This document shows positions 17,388 through 26,102 of a DNA stretch of 64,000 bases, piece after piece. Source of the DNA: Natronococcus roseus. Its GTDB lineage: Archaea; Halobacteriota; Halobacteria; Halobacteriales; Natrialbaceae. The notes beneath the pieces were generated by a model that saw nothing but the letters and a program-made list of their open reading frames with translations, was not told the DNA's origin and made no database searches. The position numbers and the translations under genes are program-made. Location of the stretch: NCBI RefSeq assembly GCF_043677095.1, contig NZ_JBHLJR010000003.1, positions 186,001-250,000 on the forward strand, given 5' to 3'. Within the stretch, counting starts at the first letter, position 1, and each line of letters opens with the position of its first letter.

Positions 17388-19140
17388 GGGCGACACCTCC
17401 GGCGACCGGCGCCTCGGCACCCTGCATGATCGTCCGCAGGCGCTCGTTGTCGGCGCGACGGCACCACTCGTAGAACCGTTCGCCGTCCTCGCGGTCGGCC
17501 GCGTAGGCGTCGAACAGCTGCTCGAGCGCTGGAATTACGGCGTGGGCCGGAACCGCGCTCTCGACCCAGTCGAGGAACTCGTTGTCCGAACCGAGGGAAC
17601 CGCCGAGACCGAAGTCCATCCCCTCGACCAGATCGACGGCTTCGCCGTCTGCTCGAGGCGTCTCCGACGCCTCGCTGTTATCCCCCTCCTCGTTGGGGCT
17701 CTCGATCCCCTCGGGCGCGTCGCCGTTCTCGAGCTTGACCGTCTCCCCGCGGAATCCGATATCGGCGATCTGTGGCTGGGCACAGGACGCGGAACAGCCC
17801 GACATGTGCATTCGGATTGCCTCGATGTCGTCGGGGACGTCGATGCGTTCGTCGAGCTGGCGGGCCCAGCGCTTGGTCCGCTTTTTCGTCTCGATGATCG
17901 CGTAGTTGCAGAACTCGTTTCCCGTACAGCCGACCGCACCCCGCGCGAACGGGCCGGGATCGGGCTGGTAATCCTGAGCGAACGGCTCGGCCAGCAGATC
18001 GTCGACGTTCTCTTCCGGAATGTGTGTGACGAGGAAGTTCTGGTCGGTCGCCAGGCGAACCGAGGCGTTTTCGGTGCCGTACTCCCGCGCCGCGCGGGCA
18101 GCCTCGGCGAACTCGTCGCCGCCCATTCGGCCGGCGACGACGTTGAAGCCGACGTACTGCAGGCCCTCCTGTTTCTGGTCGTGCACGCCGACGTGGTCGC
18201 CCTGGTAGCCGACGGTCAGGTTCTGGCCGCCCTCGGGAAGCTCGACGGTACAGCGGTCGCGAACCGCCTCCTCGAATTTCGCGGGACCCAGCTGTTCGAC
18301 GAGGTAGCGCATCCGGCAGACGCCGCGGTTGTTGCGGTCGCCGAGCTCCTTGAACGTCTGGGCGATCGCGCGGCAGAACTCGACGGCGTCCTCGGGCCTG
18401 ACAAAGACGTCGAGCTCCGAGGCCATCCGCGGGCCGTCCGAGAGGCCGCCGCCGACGCGGGCGTGGAAGCCGTAGAGCCGTTCGCCATCCACGTCCTTTT
18501 TTGCGGGAACGAGCCCGACGTCGTTGATCTGGGACTGCGCGCAGTCGTGAGCACAGCCCGTGATCGTGAGCTTGAACTTCCGCGGCAGGTTCGCGTACTC
18601 GCGGTTCTCCGTAAAGAAGTCGGAGACGGCGTCGACCACCGGCTGTGCGTCGAAACACTCGTGGTCGCCGACCCCGGCCGCGGGACAGCCGAGCACGTTC
18701 CGAGCGGAGTCGCCACAGCCCTGGATCGTCGTGAGTCCGACCTCGTCGTAGCGCTCCCACATTTCGGGCACGTCCTCGACGCGGATCCAGTGTTTCTGGA
18801 TGTCCTGGCGAGTCGTGATGTCGACGTAGGCGTCACCCCAGAGTTCGTTCTGCTCCGTGCCGCCGTACTCCTCGGGTGCGACCGCGTAGTCCTCGGCGCA
18901 CTCGCCGATCACTTCGGCCTGGTCGGGCGTGAGGTGGCCGCCCGGCACCTTGGTCCGGATCATGAAGTAGCCCTCCTGTTTCTGGGCGTACATTCCGGCC
19001 CACTTCAGGCGCTCCCACTCGCCGTCGCCGGCGCGGTCCTCGATCTCGTCGAAGGTCAGTCCGTCCGCGGCGTAGTCGTAGACGTCGTCGATGACCTCGA
19101 GTGGGTGTTTCTCCTGTTTGTACCGCTCGGTCGTGTTCAT
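17377..19140 (-). CDS. siroheme nitrite/sulfite reductase, NirA family
   Basis: A 587-residue assimilatory reductase catalysing six-electron reduction of nitrite to ammonia or sulfite to sulfide. The two ferrodoxin-like halves are visible, with siroheme-[4Fe-4S] ligands Cys405, Cys411 (CTGNEFC), Cys449 and Cys453 (CSASC). An acidic insert at 467-500 separates the last half. The family is normally called ferredoxin-nitrite reductase. No nitrate reductase or transporter is nearby, while sulfur-transfer genes are, so sulfite is equally possible. The downstream overlapping FrhB-like gene is probably its electron donor. The Met of MNTTERYKQ is used as start. Confidence 0.92.
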   Translation of the reverse strand: MNTTERYKQEKHPLEVIDDVYDYAADGLTFDEIEDRAGDGEWERLKWAGMYAQKQEGYFMIRTKVPGGHLTPDQAEVIGECAEDYAVAPEEYGGTEQNELWGDAYVDITTRQDIQKHWIRVEDVPEMWERYDEVGLTTIQGCGDSARNVLGCPAAGVGDHECFDAQPVVDAVSDFFTENREYANLPRKFKLTITGCAHDCAQSQINDVGLVPAKKDVDGERLYGFHARVGGGLSDGPRMASELDVFVRPEDAVEFCRAIAQTFKELGDRNNRGVCRMRYLVEQLGPAKFEEAVRDRCTVELPEGGQNLTVGYQGDHVGVHDQKQEGLQYVGFNVVAGRMGGDEFAEAARAAREYGTENASVRLATDQNFLVTHIPEENVDDLLAEPFAQDYQPDPGPFARGAVGCTGNEFCNYAIIETKKRTKRWARQLDERIDVPDDIEAIRMHMSGCSASCAQPQIADIGFRGETVKLENGDAPEGIESPNEEGDNSEASETPRADGEAVDLVEGMDFGLGGSLGSDNEFLDWVESAVPAHAVIPALEQLFDAYAADREDGERFYEWCRRADNERLRTIMQGAEAPVAGGVAHGD

Positions 19141-19193
19141 GGGCACCACCGACGATGGAGGCCGCGTCGGCTCGAGCGGGCGGACGAGTGATC

Positions 19194-19220
19194 GTGATAA
19201 GCCATCAATTACCACGTGGT
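19194..19220 (-). promoter_or_regulatory. promoter and CACGTG palindrome of the reductase gene
   Basis: On the minus strand a TATA-like ggcttatcac covers about 19194-19203. Directly upstream of it, 19211-19220 is a perfect 10-base palindrome accacgtggt. A dyad next to the BRE/TATA is the usual place for an archaeal regulator, so this may control the reductase pair. The rest of the 324-base gap (19141-19464) shows nothing else. Confidence 0.45.
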
Positions 19221-19464
19221 GAACGCCCACACGTATACGGCCCCGCAAACGGGCGAACCATGTCGGGGCTAGCGCGACGAGGTAACACTTGCCAGCGTCG
19301 GTGTCGATCCGAAGCTGGATCAATCCCGCGACGGACGAAAACGGCCGACCGGCGCGCCGGACGATCGATCGACGTGCCCGACTGTCGGCAATAGTTGCCT
19401 GATGAAATGACGCGAGTGCGTCTCCCACACTGGACGAGCGACCGACACCTCGAGTCGCTCGGCC

Positions 19465-20310
19465 TTACCACGCTCGCTCGAGGAAGTCCTCGAGACGGTG
19501 GAAGTCGACGTCGTGGTCGGCCTGCAGTTCGTCGATCGGCGACTCGTACCCCGCCTCGTTGAACCACTCGAACATCGCGGCGAACTCCTCGCCTCGGCTC
19601 TCGCGGACGTCCTCGATCGAGAGGTGGCGTGCGCGGACGTCGGTCTCGAGCGCGTCGGCGAAGCGAACGGCCATCGCCCGCAGCGGGAGTTCGTCGCTCG
19701 CGAGCTCGAACGCCTCGTCGGCGTACCGACCCGGGTCGGCGAATACCTCGGCGACGAAGGCGCCCAGATCTTCGATATCAAGCACCTGAAGCGGGACGTG
19801 GGGCTCGAGGCCCATCGCCAGCGTCCCGTCCTCGATCGACTCGCGAAAGCCCTCGAAGTTCTGCGCGAAGAAGACGGGCCGAACGATCGTCGCGGGAACG
19901 CCGCTGTCGTCGATCGCCCGCTCGATCTCCCACTTGGAGTCGAAGTGTGGAATGCCGGTGTTGCGTTCGGCACCCCCCACGGAGGAGAAGACGAGGTGAT
20001 CGACCCCCACGTCGGCGGCGAGTTCGACGACGTTTCGCCCCTGCTCGACCTCGGCGTCGTAGCCGTGCTCCCAGAAGTTCGTCATCAGGAAGACGCCGTC
20101 GACGTCCTCGACGAGCGGTTCGATCGAGTTCTTCTCGCCGATGTCGGCCTCGACGACCTCGGCACCGCGTTCGGCGAGGGCGTGTGCCCGCTCGCTGTTG
20201 TGATCTCGGGTCAGCGCCAGCACGTCGACGTCCCGCTCGAGCAGGTGTCGGGCGACGGCGCCGCCCTGCGTCCCGGTCGAACCCGCGACGAGTACGGAAT
20301 CTACTCCCAT
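19465..20310 (-). CDS. NmrA-family NAD(P)-binding protein
   Basis: A 281-residue atypical short-chain dehydrogenase. The N-terminal nucleotide motif is VAGSTGTQGGAVARHLL, followed by FLMTNFWE and LVFSSVGGAE; the catalytic Tyr-Lys pair of true dehydrogenases is replaced by FDSKWEIER. NmrA-like proteins sense NADP redox state or act as reductases. It stands alone and its partner is not evident. Confidence 0.88.
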   Translation of the reverse strand: MGVDSVLVAGSTGTQGGAVARHLLERDVDVLALTRDHNSERAHALAERGAEVVEADIGEKNSIEPLVEDVDGVFLMTNFWEHGYDAEVEQGRNVVELAADVGVDHLVFSSVGGAERNTGIPHFDSKWEIERAIDDSGVPATIVRPVFFAQNFEGFRESIEDGTLAMGLEPHVPLQVLDIEDLGAFVAEVFADPGRYADEAFELASDELPLRAMAVRFADALETDVRARHLSIEDVRESRGEEFAAMFEWFNEAGYESPIDELQADHDVDFHRLEDFLERAW

Positions 20311-20400
20311 AGCGGTCGTCGTACTATCGGCGAGCGCAAGAAGCTCACACGGCGTTTTCCGACAGGTCGAAACGAAGACAGGCCGGATGACGAGGGTTCG

Positions 20401-21954
20401 CTACTCCTCGTCGGCGAGCAGGCGATCGACCATCTCGTCGGGGTCGAACCGCTCTAAGTCGTCGTACTCCTGGCCGACCCCGAGGAACAGAATTGGCTTG
20501 CCGGTGACGTGGGCGATCGAGATCGCCGCACCACCGTTGGAGTCGGCGTCGGCCTTCGAGAGGATCGCGCCGTCGATCGCGGCGGCCTCGTTGAACTCGC
20601 GAGCCCGGTTGACGGCGTCCTGACCCGCGACGGCCTCGTCGACGAACAGCGTCAGATCCGGACCGACGACTCTGTCGATCTTCTCGAGCTGGTCCATCAG
20701 GCCCTCGTCGGTGTGGAGTCGGCCGGCCGTGTCGGCCAGCACGACGTCGACGTCGTGGGCCTCGGCGTACTCGACGGCGTCGTACAGCACGGCAGCGGGG
20801 TCGCCGCCCTGCTCGTGGCTGATACACTTCGTCTCCAGCGCGTCGGCGTGTTGCTGGATCTGCTGGTTCGCGCCGGCGCGGTAGGTGTCGCCGTTGGCGA
20901 GCACCGTCGAGTACCCACGCTCCTCGAGGTAGCGGCTCAGCTTGGCGATCGAGGTGGTCTTGCCGACGCCGTTGACACCGGTAAACAGGAGGACGGCGGG
21001 TTTGTCCTCGACGGCGATGCGCTCGTCGAAGTCGAACTGGCCGACGCTGATCACGTCGTAGATCGCGTCCCGCAGCGCCTCCTCGACGACCTCGCCGGTC
21101 GAGGTCGTAAACGTTCGGGTTTCGCCGACCAGTTCGTTACGGACGTTATCGCAGATCTCCTCGGCGACGCCCATCTCGACGTCGCTCGTGAGCAGGGCCA
21201 TCTCGAGTTCGTGCAGCGGCTCCTCGAGGTCCTCCTCCTCGATGACGAACTTCCCCTTGACGAGCGAGCGAGCCTTGGCGCCGAAGCCGGTACTGCCGTC
21301 GTCCTCGGTCTCAGTCTCGGCTTCGGCTCCGTCCTCGACCTCGGCCTCGGTCTCGTCGGCGTTCGCATCGAGTTCGGCCTCGGGCTCGGCTTCGGGGGCA
21401 GGTGACGCCGCGTCGACGGCGTCCCCGTCGTCGGTCGGGACCGTGTCGCGCTCCTCGACCGTCGCCGGGGCGCCCGCCTCGACGCTCTCGACGTCCGTCT
21501 CCGGCTCGGCGTTCCGTTCCGTCTCGAGCGATTCGTCGGATTCCTCGAGTTCGGACTCTGGGTCGTCCGTCTCCGGCTCGAGTTCGGATCCGGGCGCCGA
21601 GTCCGTACGGCTCGTCGGTTCGGTCGACGGCGCAGCTCCGCGAGCCGCTTCGTCGGCACCCGCGTCCGCAGTCTCGGTTACCGTCTCGGCCTCGCGGTCG
21701 CGATCGGCAGCGACGTCGGTCTCGCCGATCGGTTCGTCGGTGGTATCGGGTGCGGCCGGTTCGGACGCCGACCCCGGCTCGTCGGGTTCGATCGGCGGCT
21801 CCTCGAGGTCGCTCGTCTCGGCGCCGGGTTCGTCGACCGGTTCCTCTGCGAGCGTGTCGGCCGACTCCTCGTCGATCTCCTCGACGTTCTCTTCGGCGGC
21901 CTCCTCGGCGTCCTCGCGGAAGCTCCCGAGTTTCTTCTTCAGGTTGTCGAACAT
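20401..21954 (-). CDS. ftsY: SRP receptor FtsY
   Basis: A 517-residue SRP receptor GTPase that pairs with SRP54 at the membrane. The first 25 residues are amphipathic (MFDNLKKKLGSFRE), then about 180 residues are extremely acidic and disordered, as in halophile FtsY. The NG domain follows with FTGVNGVGKTTSIAK, DTAGRLHTD and LSKADADSNGG. The length beyond the common size comes from the acidic region. It follows pfdA by 17 bases and is probably in the same operon. Confidence 0.97.
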   Translation of the reverse strand: MFDNLKKKLGSFREDAEEAAEENVEEIDEESADTLAEEPVDEPGAETSDLEEPPIEPDEPGSASEPAAPDTTDEPIGETDVAADRDREAETVTETADAGADEAARGAAPSTEPTSRTDSAPGSELEPETDDPESELEESDESLETERNAEPETDVESVEAGAPATVEERDTVPTDDGDAVDAASPAPEAEPEAELDANADETEAEVEDGAEAETETEDDGSTGFGAKARSLVKGKFVIEEEDLEEPLHELEMALLTSDVEMGVAEEICDNVRNELVGETRTFTTSTGEVVEEALRDAIYDVISVGQFDFDERIAVEDKPAVLLFTGVNGVGKTTSIAKLSRYLEERGYSTVLANGDTYRAGANQQIQQHADALETKCISHEQGGDPAAVLYDAVEYAEAHDVDVVLADTAGRLHTDEGLMDQLEKIDRVVGPDLTLFVDEAVAGQDAVNRAREFNEAAAIDGAILSKADADSNGGAAISIAHVTGKPILFLGVGQEYDDLERFDPDEMVDRLLADEE

Positions 21955-21971
21955 GGGTGTGACCCCTTACG

Positions 21972-22421
21972 TTACTCGTCCGGGCCCTGTCCCTGTCCCA
22001 TCTGTCCCATCTGCTGTTGCATCGCCTGCTGCTGGAGCTGCTGGGCCTGCTGCTCGAGCTCGCTGCTCTCGGCTTCGAGCTCCGTGATATCTTCGTTGAC
22101 GTCCTCGATCTGGTCGTCGAGCCGGTCCTTGCGGTTCTCGAGGGCGTCGACGGCGTCGTCCTCCTCGAACTCCGCGGCGTAGTCGGCGCCGAGGTCGACG
22201 ATCACTTCGTCGATATCCTCGATCGTCGCCCGCAGGTAGGCGCCGCCGCCGAGGGGCACCTGTACCGTCGAGTCGCTCTCGAGGGTGTCGAGCGCCTCGA
22301 TGGCCTCGTCGACGTCGTGTTTCTCCTGCTGGAGCTGCTGGACGTTACCCTGGAGCCCCTCGATCTGTTCCTCGATCTCCTGAAGTTCCTGCGAGAGCTG
22401 CTGAAGTTGCTGTTGTCCCAT
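21972..22421 (-). CDS. pfdA: prefoldin alpha subunit
   Basis: A 149-residue subunit of the hexameric prefoldin chaperone, which hands unfolded proteins to the group II chaperonin. Two long coiled-coil helices (5-50 and 88-135) flank a beta hairpin with VQVPLGGGAYLRATI, as in the family. The end is a Gln-Met-Gly rich tail. The pfdA-ftsY order is conserved in archaea. Confidence 0.96.
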   Translation of the reverse strand: MGQQQLQQLSQELQEIEEQIEGLQGNVQQLQQEKHDVDEAIEALDTLESDSTVQVPLGGGAYLRATIEDIDEVIVDLGADYAAEFEEDDAVDALENRKDRLDDQIEDVNEDITELEAESSELEQQAQQLQQQAMQQQMGQMGQGQGPDE

Positions 22422-22547
22422 ACCCGCCTTTGGGGCAGGCAGTCGGAAGAATCTTCCCTTCCATCGGAGTCAGCCGGCGAGAACGAACTCGCCGCCGAAC
22501 GGGGAGCTGAGGGCGGCTCGAGGGTAGCTTCGGGCGAAGCGTCAGCA

Positions 22548-23498
22548 CTAGATCTGACCTGGCTCGCGACCGGTCGAGCCCGTCATCGACGAGGCCGATC
22601 GCTTGCGCGTGACGAGCTGATCCGGATCGATTCCGTCGAACTCCGGCGGCAGCTCGCCGTCGGTCGCGTACTCGTACAGCGCCGTCTTCGCGACCGCCGT
22701 CGCCGCGTTGTGGACGACCAACAACGCACCGAGTGCGAGCAGCGTCGGAACGAGCGTGTACTGGAGGACGGCCCACGGAGCCTCGAGTGCGACCAACGGG
22801 AGACCGATTCCGAGCCCGCCGACGAGCGCTGCGAGCGGGAGGATAACGAGCCCGATGCCGAGCGTCGTGCCGCCCGCCTCACCCCAGGTGTCCCGAAAGA
22901 GCCCCACGCTGTTTCGCATCGACTCCCGGACGCCGCCGTCCTGGAAGACGATCACGGGAACGATGAAGAACGTCATCGCGAACCAGGCGAAGCCGGCCAC
23001 CGAGCGGGCGAGCCGGGCCGCGGTTCCCTCCCGGCTCTCGAGGGCCCGAAAGACCAGTCCGACCGCGGCGCCGACGGCACCCCAGGCGAGGATCGTCCGT
23101 TTGGCCTCCCACGCGCCCGCGAGTCCGTCCCTGAGGCTCGTCGACTCGCCGGCGAACAGCGAGCCGACCGAGTGGACGAGCGCCGCGCTGAAAAACGTCG
23201 CAACCGCGGTCGCGACGAACATGAACAGGACCGAGGCCGCTATCAAAAGCGCGGTGACGGTCGTCTCGGCCTGTCCCTCCGAGAGGGCCGCGACCTGGTC
23301 GACGGCTGCCAGCCCGTAGCCGGCGCCGACGAGGGCGACGAAGATGCCGGCGACGAGACCGACCGCTCCCGCCAGCCAGGCGATCCCGTACAGTACCGGA
23401 AAGACGAGCAGCCAGTACTCCCGGCGCAGGACGCCGAACGACGCCTTCGCGACCCGAAGACCGGTTCGGATCCGTTCAAACAGCGAACCGAACATCAT
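22548..23498 (-). CDS. polytopic membrane protein (DUF6159-like)
   Basis: A 316-residue integral membrane protein with about six hydrophobic segments (about 27-48, 65-95, 125-145, 170-190, 205-240, 245-275). The N terminus FERIRTGLRVAKASFGVLRR resembles a family of haloarchaeal and bacterial membrane proteins of unknown function. The first Met of the MM pair is used as start because the upstream extension is hydrophilic and unconserved. Confidence 0.75.
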   Translation of the reverse strand: MMFGSLFERIRTGLRVAKASFGVLRREYWLLVFPVLYGIAWLAGAVGLVAGIFVALVGAGYGLAAVDQVAALSEGQAETTVTALLIAASVLFMFVATAVATFFSAALVHSVGSLFAGESTSLRDGLAGAWEAKRTILAWGAVGAAVGLVFRALESREGTAARLARSVAGFAWFAMTFFIVPVIVFQDGGVRESMRNSVGLFRDTWGEAGGTTLGIGLVILPLAALVGGLGIGLPLVALEAPWAVLQYTLVPTLLALGALLVVHNAATAVAKTALYEYATDGELPPEFDGIDPDQLVTRKRSASSMTGSTGREPGQI

Positions 23499-23605
23499 GC
23501 TGAACGATCGTTCGGGACAGGATATAGTTCTTGAGGTGAACAGTTCGGACCGGTGACGGCTGTGTTGGGCCAAACGGTTTCCCTCGAGCCCGCGTACGAC
23601 CGGCT

Positions 23606-23920
23606 ATGACCGAGCACGATCCGGCCGAGTTGCTGCCGAGCGAACGAATGCAGGGGCAGGTTCTCGAGGGCGAGGTGACCCAGATCCACCGCGGCCACCG
23701 CTACGCCGACGAGGGCGACACGTTCACGATCGAGGGGACGACGCTCGAGATAGTGGACGTGACCGAGCGGACGCTCGGCGATCTCACCGACGAGGACGCC
23801 CGCGCGGAGGGGATGGACGACCTCGAGGCCTACGAGCGACTGCTCGAGCGCGCCCACGACGACTTCGAGTGGAACGACGACAGCGAGGTCGTTCGTCATC
23901 GATTCGAGCCAGTCGAATGA
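23606..23920 (+). CDS. ASCH-domain protein
   Basis: A 104-residue protein built as a single ASCH domain, a PUA-like beta barrel expected to bind RNA. Signature parts are VTQIHRGHRYADEGDTF, LEIVDVTERTLGDLTDEDA and EGMDDLEAYERLL. ASCH proteins are predicted to act on RNA in translation regulation or as small-molecule sensors. It is one of two plus-strand genes standing between the pfdA-ftsY and eif6-rpl31e-rpl39e minus-strand groups. Confidence 0.85.
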   Translation: MTEHDPAELLPSERMQGQVLEGEVTQIHRGHRYADEGDTFTIEGTTLEIVDVTERTLGDLTDEDARAEGMDDLEAYERLLERAHDDFEWNDDSEVVRHRFEPVE

Positions 23921-23960
23921 GCGACGCCACCCTCTGCGTGTGGCTGCCGGTCAACATAGC

Positions 23961-24257
23961 ATGATCAACCCACTCGAGAAACTCGAAGAGGACGACCCGT
24001 CGCCGTTCGAGGCCGACTCGGACGACGACGGGAGCGAGGAGCTACAGGAAGCGTTCAGCGAGATGTCCCGAGAGACGCTGCTCGCGTTCGTGAGCGCGCT
24101 CCTTTTCGCCCACGTCGGGGTGATGGCGACCGGCGTCGGGCTGTTGCTCGTGGCCTTCAACGGCCAGTGGCTGCTCGGGGGCGCCATCGCGGTCGGCGGT
24201 ATCGCGGCGCTCGCGCTGACGGGCTGGATATATCGGTGGTACGAGAACGCGAAATAG
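23961..24257 (+). CDS. small two-helix membrane protein
   Basis: A 98-residue protein with an acidic N terminus (residues 1-40) and two transmembrane helices (about 45-68 and 73-92), ending RWYENAK. It matches a group of uncharacterised haloarchaeal proteins. The Met of MINPLEKLEE is preferred over one seven codons upstream because it gives the usual start and is preceded by catagc. The function is unknown. Confidence 0.65.
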   Translation: MINPLEKLEEDDPSPFEADSDDDGSEELQEAFSEMSRETLLAFVSALLFAHVGVMATGVGLLLVAFNGQWLLGGAIAVGGIAALALTGWIYRWYENAK

Positions 24258-24262
24258 CGAAC

Positions 24263-24928
24263 TCAGTCGAGGTAGCCCAGGGCGTCCTCGATCCGACCGA
24301 GCTCCGGTCCGGTGGTCTCCTCGCCGACGACGTAGCCGGCGTCGTTGGCGAGCAGTCCCGAGCCGACCAGCGGCGCGCCGTAGTTGACGGTGCCCACGTC
24401 GGCCCGGACGTCGAGGGCGTCCTCGAGGAAGTCGAGTTCCTCGTCGGTCGCCTTGGGATGACAGAGTACGCCCGAGTTGGTCGCGACCGCAGCGGTACCG
24501 ACGGTGCGAACGCCCGCGAGGTCACCGCGCTCGACGGGGACGTCGAGGACGTCCTTGACGACCTGGATCGCCTCGCGGGTCAGGTCGGGATGAACGTACG
24601 CGCCGTAATCGTTCGCGAGCACGACGTTACCTGCGGCGTTGACGTTCCCCGGGAGTTCGGCGACCGGGAGGTCGACTGTCTCCTCGAGGCGCTCGCGCTC
24701 GTACTCGAGGACGCGGGAGCTGACCAGCAGTCCGTTCTCGTTGCCCGTTGCGAGGGCGCCGACCGTCGAGGAGCCGCCGACGGTCGTCTGGACGGCGGGC
24801 ACCTCGAGTTCGTCGGTCAGGTCGGCGACGGTGTCATCGTCGACGTCCGGTCGGACGAGCACGCAGGAGTCGGTCGCGCGGGCGAAGACGCCGACGTAGG
24901 CCGACCCGGCGAAGGCGAGACGCTGCAA
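24263..24928 (-). CDS. eif6: translation initiation factor 6 (aIF6)
   Basis: A 221-residue anti-association factor that binds the large ribosomal subunit (near L14/L24e) and blocks joining with the small subunit. The fivefold beta-alpha repeat is evident: VGVFARATDS, VGALATGNENG, GNVVLANDYGA, VGTAAVATNSG and GSGLLANDAG, one in each blade. Length is typical. The gene lies 2 bases after rpl31e and so is in the ribosomal operon. Confidence 0.97.
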   Translation of the reverse strand: MQRLAFAGSAYVGVFARATDSCVLVRPDVDDDTVADLTDELEVPAVQTTVGGSSTVGALATGNENGLLVSSRVLEYERERLEETVDLPVAELPGNVNAAGNVVLANDYGAYVHPDLTREAIQVVKDVLDVPVERGDLAGVRTVGTAAVATNSGVLCHPKATDEELDFLEDALDVRADVGTVNYGAPLVGSGLLANDAGYVVGEETTGPELGRIEDALGYLD

Positions 24929-24930
24929 GT

Positions 24931-25209
24931 TTAGTCGGCGACCTCGGCCTCGACGACGGCCTCACCCTCCTCGTCGAAGCGAGCCGCGCGAACGCGGAGC
25001 TTCCGTGGCGGGTTCGATCGGCCCTGCGACCAGATCGTCTCGTTGATCGAGGGATCCAGTCGGATGGCGTCCTCGTCGACCGCGAAGTGTTTCGCGAGGT
25101 GTTCGCGGACCAGTCGCATCGCGAGGTCGGCGGCCTCGTGGTTGGCGCCCTTCTTGACGTCACGCAGCGGAACGGTGACGACCCGCTCCTCGAAATCGCT
25201 TGCACTCAT
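24931..25209 (-). CDS. rpl31e: 50S ribosomal protein L31e
   Basis: A 92-residue large-subunit protein located near the polypeptide exit tunnel. It shows the family core ERVVTVPLRDVKKGANHEAA, AMRLVREHLAKHF and SINETIWSQGRSNPPRKLRV. It is two bases after rpl39e and two before eif6, a conserved archaeal operon. Confidence 0.97.
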   Translation of the reverse strand: MSASDFEERVVTVPLRDVKKGANHEAADLAMRLVREHLAKHFAVDEDAIRLDPSINETIWSQGRSNPPRKLRVRAARFDEEGEAVVEAEVAD

Positions 25210-25211
25210 TG

Positions 25212-25364
25212 TTACTCGTCAGTGTCGTTGCGCCGCCAGTTGCGTCGCTTCGGGTTCCGGGTGACTTCCATGTCGGTCTTCATCATGACCCAGACCGGCA
25301 CGCGGCTGTTCTGCTTCTCGAGTTTGGCAAGTCGCTTCTTCTTGCCCTTCGATTTCTTACCCAT
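25212..25364 (-). CDS. rpl39e: 50S ribosomal protein L39e
   Basis: A 50-residue basic protein lining the exit tunnel. The sequence MGKKSKGKKKRLAKLEKQN followed by VPVWVMMKT and RRNWRRNDTDE is diagnostic. A longer frame upstream adds 14 unconserved residues, so the Met of MGKKSK is the start. First gene of the rpl39e-rpl31e-eif6 group; an AT-rich ttaaaatg near 25391-25398 fits its promoter. Confidence 0.97.
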   Translation of the reverse strand: MGKKSKGKKKRLAKLEKQNSRVPVWVMMKTDMEVTRNPKRRNWRRNDTDE

Positions 25365-25440
25365 AGTAGCCGGACGTAGCCCGCGGTGGCTTAAAATGTT
25401 GTCCATCTCGCGAGGCCTCGCGGGTCCGGTTCTCCCCGGC

Positions 25441-25998
25441 CTACTCGAGGGGGAACCGGTCGACGGTCGCGTACTCGGGGCCGTCTTCGGTCAGGGTGCT
25501 CTCGGTGAGGCGAATCTCGTCGACGCGCATCTCGCCGACAGTCGGCTCGCGCTCACGGACGAGCTCTTGGACCAGCTCCTTGCCGCCGGCGTGTTCCATC
25601 CGCGCGAGGGTGACGTGAGGCGTGAAGTCGTGGGACTCTTCGTCGAACCCCATCGCGGTCGTTCGCTCCTCGACGGCCTCGTGGAGCCGCGCGAGTTCGG
25701 CTCCGCCCGCCTCGGTGCCCAGCCAGACGACGCTGATGTACTCGAGGTCGGGGAAGACGCCGAGTCCGTCGAACCGAACGGTGAAGGGGGAGACGGCGGC
25801 CTCGTCGACCGCGGCCCGTAGCTCCCGCGAGAGCGTGGGGAGGCGGTCCTCCGCGACCTCACCGAGGAACTTCAGCGTGAGGTGGGCCCGCTCGGCGTCG
25901 GTGAAGTTCAGCCCGCTGGCCTCGGCGAACTCCTTCTGAAGGTCGGCGACCGGCTCGGCGAGGTCGTCCGGGAGATCGACGCTGACGAACAGTCGCAT
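25441..25998 (-). CDS. thpR: RNA 2',3'-cyclic phosphodiesterase (2H family)
   Basis: A 185-residue 2H phosphoesterase. Two catalytic HxT motifs are present: His39 in AHLTLKF and His128 in PHVTLAR, in the bilobal fold typical of ThpR/LigT. It opens 2',3'-cyclic phosphates on RNA, and LigT members can also ligate tRNA halves in vitro. It stands upstream of the ribosomal operon and may be cotranscribed, with a 76-base gap. Confidence 0.93.
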   Translation of the reverse strand: MRLFVSVDLPDDLAEPVADLQKEFAEASGLNFTDAERAHLTLKFLGEVAEDRLPTLSRELRAAVDEAAVSPFTVRFDGLGVFPDLEYISVVWLGTEAGGAELARLHEAVEERTTAMGFDEESHDFTPHVTLARMEHAGGKELVQELVREREPTVGEMRVDEIRLTESTLTEDGPEYATVDRFPLE

Positions 25999-26102
25999 AC
26001 GCGTCCCTTGGACGGGATCGTACTCAACGGTGACGGTGACCGGGGCCGAATCCGGCAGCCGAGTGGACCCCGCTTAAGCGGCTGGGCGAGAAACGAGGAG
26101 CC

